Shown here piece by piece: positions 1 through 5,470 of a stretch of 16,804 nt of DNA. Under the pieces are notes generated by a model that worked only from the letters and a program-made list of their open reading frames with translations, was not told where the DNA came from and did not search any database. This stretch comes from Actinobacteria bacterium UBA7398 (lineage in GTDB: Bacteria; Actinomycetota; Actinomycetes; Nanopelagicales; Nanopelagicaceae): the NCBI GenBank assembly GCA_002470135.1, contig DKNC01000035.1:1-16804 (forward strand). The letters run 5' to 3'. Within the stretch, counting starts at the first letter, position 1; the number at the start of each line of letters is the position of its first letter. A program made the position numbers and the translations under genes.

Positions 1-117
1 GCATTTAACTGCGGAAAAGGACAACCTGGACAAATCGCGGCGGTGAGTCATGGTTGCCCAGCGGCAATCTTCGACAAAGTAAATGTTCTCAATACTGTTG
101 CGGAGGCCGGCAAATGA
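1..117 (+). CDS. tldD: TldD family protein, C-terminal end only
   Basis: Frame 1 is open from the window edge to a TGA at 115-117 and encodes the last 38 residues of a protein. These include a CGKGQPGQ segment and SHGCPAA, which I recognise as the conserved C-terminus of TldD. TldD is the metal-binding partner of TldE in a cytoplasmic Zn protease complex that acts on small or unfolded peptides. The metal-binding HExxxH motif would lie upstream of the window. The stop overlaps the ATG of the next gene in an ATGA arrangement, as expected for a tldD-tldE pair made in matched amounts. Recognition rests on a short tail plus the partner gene. Confidence 0.87.
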   Translation, partial: AFNCGKGQPGQIAAVSHGCPAAIFDKVNVLNTVAEAGK

Positions 118-1505
118 TCAGTCCACAAGATTTAATCGAACGCATTACATCTGCAGCGACTACGGATGATTGCGTAGTTGTTATCTCCGAAAAAACTCAA
201 GCAAACCTCCGTTGGGCAAATAGCACGCTAACGACAAACGGCGTGATTGCAGAGCGCTCGATAACAGTCATTGCATTTATTGCAGTCGATGGTGGAATGG
301 CCGCGGGCTCGGTAACTCGTACTGATATTAATATTGGTGATATTCCGACAGTTCTTGCAGAAGCTAGCGCTGCTGCAAAAGCTTCTGGAGCAGCCGAAGA
401 TTTTGTACCGCTAGCTAAAAGCGTTGTAAGCGGAACCTGGCAGGATGCACATAATCCAACCGGGCCAGAAGTTTTCGCAAAGATTGCGCCTGATTTGGGC
501 GATATGTTCGCTCGTTCTGTCGCAGATAAAATTGAATTATTTGGTTATGCCGAACATACAAACGCCACCACCTTCGTCGGATCAAAAGGTGGCTTAAGAC
601 TTCGCTATGACCTTCCAGTTGGTCGAATAGAGATGACTGGAAAATCTCATCAACGAACTAGATCTACTTGGGATGGCGTTGCTACTCGCGATTTTTCAAA
701 TGTAAAGATCGCTAACGTTGATGCAAATATTCGCGAACGTTTAAATTGGCAAGCAAAAAAGATTGATCTACCAGCGGGCCGTTACGACACCATCATGCCA
801 TCTGGTTCTGTAACTGACTTATTGACATACATGATGTGGATGAGCGCAGCTCGAGATGCCAATGAAGGGCGTTCGGTATTCAGTAAGCCTGGTGGCGGAA
901 CTCGAATTGGCGAAAAACTTTCTAATGTCTCTATGCAACTATTTAGCGATCCTGCCTATAAAGAAATTGCTAGTTTGGAATGCGCGCCATTTGTGGCTAA
1001 TGCATCCAGTGGACCGTTCAGCTCCGTTTTTGATAATGGCCAGAGCGTTAAGCGCACTGATTGGTTAAAAAATGGCGAATTAACTTCGCTAATCCAGACC
1101 AGATCTTCAGCTGTCGCAACTTCCCTTCCCTACACACCAATCTCAGATAACTTAATTATGAAAGTAGATGGTGGTGCTGGATCACTTAACGATTTAGTGA
1201 AAAAAGTTAACCATGGATTACTTCTAACAACAATGTGGTACATCCGCATGGTTGATGCAAATACTTTGCTATTGACTGGCCTAACCCGTGATGGCGTTTA
1301 TTACGTAAAAGATGGCGAAGTGCAAGGTGCGACCAATAACTTCCGTTGGAACGATTCGCCAGTTTCAGTGCTCTCCCGAGTTATTCACGCCGGTGCAACC
1401 GAATGGACGCAAGCTCGAGAATGGGCTGGCGATATCGATCGCGCTGCATTCCCGCCGCTGGTTATTAAAGATTTCAATATGTCTACCGTAAGTCCAGGAA
1501 GCTAA
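114..1505 (+). CDS. tldE: TldE/PmbA family metalloprotease subunit
   Basis: This 463-residue protein belongs to the PmbA/TldA family and is the partner of TldD. In characterised systems TldE lacks the metal ligands and builds the proteolytic cavity together with TldD; the complex is known for processing microcin B17 and degrading CcdA. The length is normal for TldE (about 450 residues). I place the start at the ATG at 114, not at an upstream in-frame start at 54. The 114 start gives the 4-nt overlap with tldD, has a GGAGG-like ribosome site at about 101-105, and begins MISPQDLIER as family members do. The extra 20 residues from 54 would be tldD sequence read out of frame. The gene ends 4 nt before the convergent glycosyltransferase gene. 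No microcin-like substrate gene is visible nearby, so a general peptide-degradation role is inferred. Confidence 0.9.
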   Translation: MISPQDLIERITSAATTDDCVVVISEKTQANLRWANSTLTTNGVIAERSITVIAFIAVDGGMAAGSVTRTDINIGDIPTVLAEASAAAKASGAAEDFVPLAKSVVSGTWQDAHNPTGPEVFAKIAPDLGDMFARSVADKIELFGYAEHTNATTFVGSKGGLRLRYDLPVGRIEMTGKSHQRTRSTWDGVATRDFSNVKIANVDANIRERLNWQAKKIDLPAGRYDTIMPSGSVTDLLTYMMWMSAARDANEGRSVFSKPGGGTRIGEKLSNVSMQLFSDPAYKEIASLECAPFVANASSGPFSSVFDNGQSVKRTDWLKNGELTSLIQTRSSAVATSLPYTPISDNLIMKVDGGAGSLNDLVKKVNHGLLLTTMWYIRMVDANTLLLTGLTRDGVYYVKDGEVQGATNNFRWNDSPVSVLSRVIHAGATEWTQAREWAGDIDRAAFPPLVIKDFNMSTVSPGS

Positions 1506-1509
1506 TCTT

Positions 1510-2433
1510 TTAAAAAGGTTTTCCGTACTTATCAAGTAGTCGAATTAAATTAATTTCGTTTCGCTCTTTATTTCCAGTACGCCATAAACCTTGTTCTTGG
1601 GTATCTGGAATGAAATTAAGTGGGCGAACACCTGGAACTCTCCGTACGTTAACGCCAATTCTTCGTGCTTGGAAATACCACCAGAGGTCGTCGGTATGGA
1701 AGGAAAGTTCGGCATAAAGATCTTCATCAAGAGCTTCTGGGTGTAAAAGCTCTTTTGTAAATAGCGTTCCAGCACCCGAAGTTGCAAACATTTCGTTTTC
1801 GGGACCATTTGATTCGCTCCATTGCTTATCCCATTGCGTAAAAGTCTGGATTGCGCCAGATTTTTCAACAGTAACGTGATGTGCCCGACTGGCGATAATC
1901 GAGTTTGGATAGAGATTATGTTGAATCATAATTTTCAGCGTTAGATCCGGTTCAATAATTAAATCATCGTCAATCACAATGACTGGAAAGTCTGTGCGAT
2001 TAAGAGTTGGAATTAGTTTCTTCCCGGGTCCGATATCCGAAACTTCAAAAATCTTAATTCCCGCAACTTCTAAATGATTTCTGACTGATTGTGTTAGTTG
2101 GCCTATCTCAGATTTGGCAATATTTAAATGAATTTCTGCAGGTGGCAAAGTTTGATTTTTTAGGGATGGAATTAGCTCCGGCAAAGATGCAAAGCGAGCT
2201 GGGAAACTGGTTAGTGAGAGTATGTACTTCCAACTCTTGTTCCCTCCCAAGTCTGGAAGTGCTAATAGATTAAGTAATTGGAGCGAATCTTCAGTTTGAT
2301 GTAGTTGGGCCGAAATCGCTTTTAAATTACGTCGGTTTTCAGTCAATTTCGAACCAATTACTCGATTGCCGCGAATTAAGTAAAGAGTGGCCGCAAAAAT
2401 GAGTACGAGTAGAGCCAATTTTAAGTAAGACAT
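1510..2433 (-). CDS. Membrane-anchored glycosyltransferase-like protein (GT-A/GT2-like)
   Basis: This is a 307-residue protein. An N-terminal hydrophobic segment at about residues 4-20 is followed by a basic stretch (R21, R24, K29, R34, R35), so by the positive-inside rule the rest probably faces the cytoplasm. The segment at about 25-60 is helical. The catalytic-type region starts near residue 70 with SLTSFPARF and IPSLKNQTLPP, a pattern of GT2-like enzymes. A DDD triplet at 155-157 in VIVIDDDLI fits the nucleotide-sugar/metal DXD motif. SGAGTLF (219-225) and HTDD (246-249) resemble the acceptor/base region of this group. Donor, acceptor and product cannot be told from sequence; cell-surface polysaccharide synthesis is the likely setting. 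It is the last gene of the minus-strand run, 10 nt after rnhC, with an AGGATAAGG-like ribosome site inside the end of rnhC. Confidence 0.72.
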   Translation of the reverse strand: MSYLKLALLVLIFAATLYLIRGNRVIGSKLTENRRNLKAISAQLHQTEDSLQLLNLLALPDLGGNKSWKYILSLTSFPARFASLPELIPSLKNQTLPPAEIHLNIAKSEIGQLTQSVRNHLEVAGIKIFEVSDIGPGKKLIPTLNRTDFPVIVIDDDLIIEPDLTLKIMIQHNLYPNSIIASRAHHVTVEKSGAIQTFTQWDKQWSESNGPENEMFATSGAGTLFTKELLHPEALDEDLYAELSFHTDDLWWYFQARRIGVNVRRVPGVRPLNFIPDTQEQGLWRTGNKERNEINLIRLLDKYGKPF

Positions 2434-2443
2434 GTGTTACACC

Positions 2444-3526
2444 TTATCCTCGAAGGTGGCCGCGCTCATTGCAACCACGCAGCGCCATTAAATTATCCGA
2501 TGGCCAGACCGAAATTGTAGTAATACTGCACGGTGAAATATCAATATGGAAAATGCTCTCTGGGCGGGCGCTAATAATTGCCGCTACCGCAGTCTTAATA
2601 ATGCCATTATGAGTAACTACAACAATTTTCTTACCTGGGTTATCGGTAGCTACCCGATCAATTCCTTCCAGAGCACGAGCTGATACTTCATCGTAGGACT
2701 CACCATCCGGTGGAATATACGAAGTTGATGCTAACCAATGCTTATATTCATCAGGGTAATCTGCAGAAACTTCAGCTACTGACATGCCATCCCATTTGCC
2801 GAATGATTGTTCGATCCAAATGTCCTCAGTCAAAATTTCTAATTTTGTACTCTTTGCAATTTCAGCAGCAGTCTCTTGCGTTCGACGCAGCGGCGATGCA
2901 AAAATTAAATCGGGTTTGAATTTAGCAATCTCAAGGGCGACTGCTTTAGCTTGTCCGATACCAACTTCCGTAAGCTCAGGATTTAACGGCCCACTCCCAG
3001 AAAATTTTCGCGCTGGCGTTAATATGGTTTCGCCATGGCGAACTAAATAAATAGTGGTTGGCTCTTCCCCACTAATTAACCGTTCCATTAAAAAATTTTG
3101 TTGAATTGGCTCTCTTACAGAGCTTGGCGCACCATCTAAAACATCATTAAGGATGCGGTCAGCATGTGAATTTTCTTCGCGGGGAATCCAAGTGAAAGTG
3201 ATAAATTCGCGTGGATGGATATCGCGCGCTTGAAAAGCTAACTTCTTCATATCTGGATGCTTTATCTGCCAACGCCCCGACATTTGTTCAACTACCAGCT
3301 TGCTATCCATCCGTACTTCGATTTCAGCGGTTGCATCAATTTCATGTGCTGCCGTTAAACCAGCGATTAAACCGCGATATTCAGCAACATTATTAGAAGC
3401 TACTCCAATAGTTTCGGCTACTTCCTTTAAAGTTTTACCATTTTCGTAAACCACAGCACCAAAAGCTGCTGGGCCCGGATTTCCGCGGGAGCCACCGTCG
3501 GCGGTAATTGTTAATTTTCTAGCCAT
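2444..3526 (-). CDS. rnhC: Bifunctional RNase HI / histidine phosphatase (RnhC type)
   Basis: This 360-residue two-domain protein has the architecture of mycobacterial RnhC (Rv2228c/MSMEG_4305). Residues 1-130 are an RNase HI domain that cuts the RNA strand of RNA:DNA hybrids. The four acidic catalytic residues are visible: D10 (ADGGSRGNPG), E49 (NNVAEYRG), D74 (RMDSK) and D123 (ENSHAD). Residues of about 157-350 form a histidine phosphatase domain: the RHGET motif carries the phospho-accepting H164, and a VVVTHNG motif near the C-terminus gives the second His. In mycobacteria this domain is linked to acid or alpha-ribazole phosphatase (CobC-like) activity; the substrate here is unknown. The ATG directly abuts the TAA of the upstream zinc-ribbon gene, and its AAAGGG ribosome site lies in that gene's last codons, so translation is probably coupled. 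Confidence 0.92.
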   Translation of the reverse strand: MARKLTITADGGSRGNPGPAAFGAVVYENGKTLKEVAETIGVASNNVAEYRGLIAGLTAAHEIDATAEIEVRMDSKLVVEQMSGRWQIKHPDMKKLAFQARDIHPREFITFTWIPREENSHADRILNDVLDGAPSSVREPIQQNFLMERLISGEEPTTIYLVRHGETILTPARKFSGSGPLNPELTEVGIGQAKAVALEIAKFKPDLIFASPLRRTQETAAEIAKSTKLEILTEDIWIEQSFGKWDGMSVAEVSADYPDEYKHWLASTSYIPPDGESYDEVSARALEGIDRVATDNPGKKIVVVTHNGIIKTAVAAIISARPESIFHIDISPCSITTISVWPSDNLMALRGCNERGHLRG

Positions 3527-4261
3527 TTAAAACCCTTTTGGTCGCACCAAAATTCGGCGACATTCTTCACATCTGACTACTTCATCGATCGGAGTTGCTT
3601 TGATTTTGCTAAGTTCAACTGCATTTATTGAAAGGTGGCAACCATCGCATTTACCTTCTATTAATCGAGCGGATCCAATGCCATCTGCAGATTTTCTTAT
3701 TTTTTCATAGAGCTCAATCAATTCCGCGCTGATTTTGCTGACAATATCCACTCGTTGCTTTTGTGCGCTAGCGCCGGCGGTAGATATCTCAGCAAGTTCG
3801 TTAGTTTTTTGAGTTTCTAGTTCATTAATTTTTGCTTTCAATTGATCACGCTCTGCACTTAGAGATTTAATTCGATCATCAATTCCATCTACTCGCACCA
3901 TAACTTCAAGTTCTATCTCTTCGAGTTCGCTTCTACGTTTATTTAGTGAAGCCAACTCATGTTGCATCTGCTCTAACTCTTTAGGTGATGCGGTGCCAGA
4001 TGCCATTCGTTTTTCATCTTTATCTATTCTCGCAACCACTTGCTCAACATCTACCTCTGATTTGGTTAGTTCGTGCTTAATATCTGCTTTCTCAGTTTCC
4101 GCTGCAATTACTAAATCTCTCGTTGAGTTATGAGAAATTGTGACAATCTCTAACGCTGCAATCACCGGAAGTGTCTTAGCTTTATGGGCTAATTGGGTGA
4201 GCAAAGTATCTAAAGTTTGTAGGGTAATTAAACGTTCTTGCTCTTCGGGTGCGGATTTCAT
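3527..4261 (-). CDS. C4-type zinc-ribbon, coiled-coil protein (Rv2229c-like)
   Basis: This 244-residue protein has a long charged heptad-like helical region over most of its length (about residues 30-190). It ends in a zinc ribbon with C205/C208 (CDGC) and C231/C234 (CEEC). This is the zf-RING_7/DUF164 family; the biochemical role is not established, and nucleic-acid or ribosome-associated functions have been suggested for relatives. I chose the ATG at 4261 (MKSAPEEQ). It has a strong GAGGGGAG ribosome site 9 nt upstream (4271-4278), while the longer reading frame starting at 4345 would run through the tRNA-Val gene. The zinc-ribbon gene next to rnhC matches the order in mycobacteria (Rv2229c-Rv2228c). 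The Nif3-like gene Rv2230c that follows there is absent here; tRNA-Val and the peroxiredoxin gene occupy that side. Confidence 0.87.
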   Translation of the reverse strand: MKSAPEEQERLITLQTLDTLLTQLAHKAKTLPVIAALEIVTISHNSTRDLVIAAETEKADIKHELTKSEVDVEQVVARIDKDEKRMASGTASPKELEQMQHELASLNKRRSELEEIELEVMVRVDGIDDRIKSLSAERDQLKAKINELETQKTNELAEISTAGASAQKQRVDIVSKISAELIELYEKIRKSADGIGSARLIEGKCDGCHLSINAVELSKIKATPIDEVVRCEECRRILVRPKGF

Positions 4262-4270
4262 AACCAGGCA

Positions 4271-4278
4271 CTCCCCTC
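4271..4278 (-). promoter_or_regulatory. Ribosome binding site deciding the zinc-ribbon gene start
   Basis: On the minus strand this reads GAGGGGAG, an excellent match to anti-Shine-Dalgarno CCUCC. It sits 9 nt before the ATG at 4261. It supports that start over the upstream in-frame one at 4345, which lies inside tRNA-Val. Confidence 0.8.
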
Positions 4279-4315
4279 GAAGGGCTAAATAATTTGGAGT
4301 TGTAATTCGGTCTTG

Positions 4316-4387
4316 TGGGCGCTGAGGGGATCGAACCCCCGACATCCTCGGTGTAAACGAGGCGCTCTACCGCTGAGCTAAGCACCC
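4316..4387 (-). tRNA. tRNA-Val (anticodon TAC)
   Basis: The minus strand folds into a full 72-nt cloverleaf. The acceptor stem pairs GGGTGCT with AGCGCCC (one G-U pair) and the discriminator base is A. The D-arm is GCTC/GAGC. The anticodon stem CCTCG/CGAGG encloses loop TTTACAC, giving anticodon TAC (valine, GUA/GUG codons). The variable loop has 5 nt, and the T-arm GGGGG/CCCTC encloses TTCGATC. CCA is not encoded (the next bases are CAA), so it must be added by nucleotidyltransferase, as is common in actinobacteria. The tRNA sits between the peroxiredoxin and zinc-ribbon genes on the same strand, 36 nt after the former's stop and 54 nt before the latter's ATG. It may be processed from a longer mRNA or have its own promoter. 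Confidence 0.97.
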
Positions 4388-4389
4388 GG

Positions 4390-4409
4390 GCTGCCGATCT
4401 TCTGGCAGC
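4390..4409 (-). other. Stem-loop between peroxiredoxin gene and tRNA-Val
   Basis: GCTGCC (4390-4395) pairs perfectly with GGCAGC (4404-4409) around an 8-nt loop. On the minus strand it lies 14 nt after the peroxiredoxin stop and 2 nt before the mature tRNA 5' end. No T-run follows it, so it is not a classical intrinsic terminator. It could be a U-less terminator for the peroxiredoxin transcript, a 3'-end stabiliser, or part of the tRNA 5' leader recognised during processing. Its function is inferred; only the pairing is seen. Confidence 0.5.
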
Positions 4410-4423
4410 TTGGTCCGCGAAGT

Positions 4424-4882
4424 CTACATGGTCGCCAACGCAGTTTTGTACTCGTTGATATCGCGAGCAGCGCTAATCGCGTTAATAACTTGCCATTTAA
4501 CTACGCCTGATTTATCAACTATGAATGTGCCGCGCAGTGCGCAACCACGAGCTTCGTCAAATACACCATATTTTTTAGCAACTTCACCATGCGGCCAGAA
4601 ATCGCTCAGCACCGAAAATTGATAAGCCTCGCGCTCGGCAAATACTTTTTGAGTGAATGGTGAATCGCAAGATATTGCGAGTAGTTCAACGCCATCATTT
4701 TGGAAAGCGCTAAGGTCGTCGCGAAGTGCACAAAGTTCGCCAGTACAAGTTCCAGTGAATGAGAATGGATAAAAAGTAATTACTACATTCTTTTTTCCAC
4801 GGAACGAAGAAAGTGAAAGAACCTCACCATGTTGATTCTTCAATTCAAAGTCGGGAGCGAGCGCACCTATCGTCAGTGTCAT
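4424..4882 (-). CDS. Peroxiredoxin (Bcp/AhpE type)
   Basis: This 152-residue thiol peroxidase reduces H2O2 and organic hydroperoxides in the cytoplasm. The active-site segment PFSFTGTCTGELC carries T43, the peroxidatic Cys C46, and a second Cys, C51, five residues on. That is the resolving-Cys position of Bcp (PrxQ) enzymes, such as Cys45/Cys50 in E. coli Bcp. The catalytic Arg is probably the one in LRGTFIVD. By genome context (next to DUF3052 and divergent aceE) it corresponds to mycobacterial ahpE, Rv2238c, which is a one-Cys enzyme without C51. This copy therefore looks like an AhpE-position gene with a two-Cys, probably thioredoxin- or mycoredoxin-recycled, mechanism. The start at 4882 has an AGGA site about 6 nt upstream, and the gene lies 11 nt after the DUF3052 gene, so co-transcription is likely. 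Confidence 0.9.
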   Translation of the reverse strand: MTLTIGALAPDFELKNQHGEVLSLSSFRGKKNVVITFYPFSFTGTCTGELCALRDDLSAFQNDGVELLAISCDSPFTQKVFAEREAYQFSVLSDFWPHGEVAKKYGVFDEARGCALRGTFIVDKSGVVKWQVINAISAARDINEYKTALATM

Positions 4883-4893
4883 TTTATTCCTAT

Positions 4894-5313
4894 CTATTTT
4901 TTAGTGGATTTTCTAGCAACAAGTTTGGTTGCAGTCCAATCGGATGCAACCGGTAGCGATGATGTCACGCTTAGCCCAGCAATTGGCGCGGCATCTTGAA
5001 TATCACTTGGTTCAACATGGCCAGCTCTTCCCGCTTTTGGAGTTAGTAACCAGAGCGAACCGCTTTCGGCTAAGTAAGTTAGTCCATCTACTAATTCGTC
5101 AATTAGATCGCCATCGTCTTCGCGCCACCAAATTACTACTGAGTCAACTACTTCATTTATTTCCCCAGAAAGTAAATCATTTCCGGAGCTATTGATGATT
5201 GCCTTGCGAACGCCTTCATCGCAATCGCTGCCGTAGCCAGATTCTAAAATCAGATGACCACTTACAATTCCCATTCGGGCTGCCACTAAATCGGGCCCCA
5301 CAGGGGTGCTCAC
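4894..5313 (-). CDS. DUF3052 family protein
   Basis: This is a 139-residue soluble acidic protein of the actinobacterial DUF3052 family. Its function is unknown. The conserved core is visible: LESGYGSDCDEGVRKAI near the N-terminus, SVVIWWREDDGDLIDELVDG in the middle, and LWLLTPKAGRAGHVEPSDIQDAAPIAGL towards the end, followed by a basic tail (ARKSTKK). There is no signal peptide or membrane segment. It begins with GTG, preceded by a GGAGAGG ribosome site about 9 nt upstream. It leads the minus-strand run and is followed 11 nt later by the peroxiredoxin. The DUF3052-peroxiredoxin-aceE arrangement matches mycobacteria (Rv2239c, Rv2238c, Rv2241). A role linked to oxidative stress or pyruvate oxidation is only suggested by position. 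Confidence 0.86.
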   Translation of the reverse strand: MSTPVGPDLVAARMGIVSGHLILESGYGSDCDEGVRKAIINSSGNDLLSGEINEVVDSVVIWWREDDGDLIDELVDGLTYLAESGSLWLLTPKAGRAGHVEPSDIQDAAPIAGLSVTSSLPVASDWTATKLVARKSTKK

Positions 5314-5470
5314 TCCGACCTACCTCTCCGTACGCCAATCGCGCTAACTGAAATCGTTCGAACAGGGAGAAGTCCACCGAAACTAGAGCGATTGCGCAAG
5401 TCCCCCGCCTGTGACCAATATTTCGGCGCTTCGATGTGACTCTTGAGCCCGTAACGGGAAAGATAGAGCC
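5314..5470. promoter_or_regulatory. Divergent control region between DUF3052 and aceE
   Basis: This 157-nt spacer, the longest gene-free stretch in the window, must hold promoters for both the DUF3052-peroxiredoxin run and aceE. I could not assign convincing -35/-10 pairs. It contains three short perfect palindromes: GTTCGAAC (5356-5363), TTGCGCAA (5392-5399) and CCCGTAACGGG (5448-5458). The last begins 22 nt before the aceE start codon. Short palindromes of this size can occur by chance, so they are only operator candidates. The GTTCGAAC element is not a complete actinobacterial SOS box, which needs two half sites four bases apart. Confidence 0.55.

Noticed and set aside
54..113. Longer N-terminus for tldE starting at 54
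   Set aside because: These 20 codons overlap the real tldD tail in another frame. The ATG at 114 has a GGAGG-like site and the classic ATGA overlap.
4262..4345. N-terminal extension of the zinc-ribbon gene to 4345
   Set aside because: It runs through the tRNA-Val gene; the ATG at 4261 has a strong ribosome site.
5356..5363. SOS (LexA) box at GTTCGAAC
   Set aside because: The actinobacterial box needs TCGAAC and GTTCGA half sites separated by four bases; only a compact palindrome is present.
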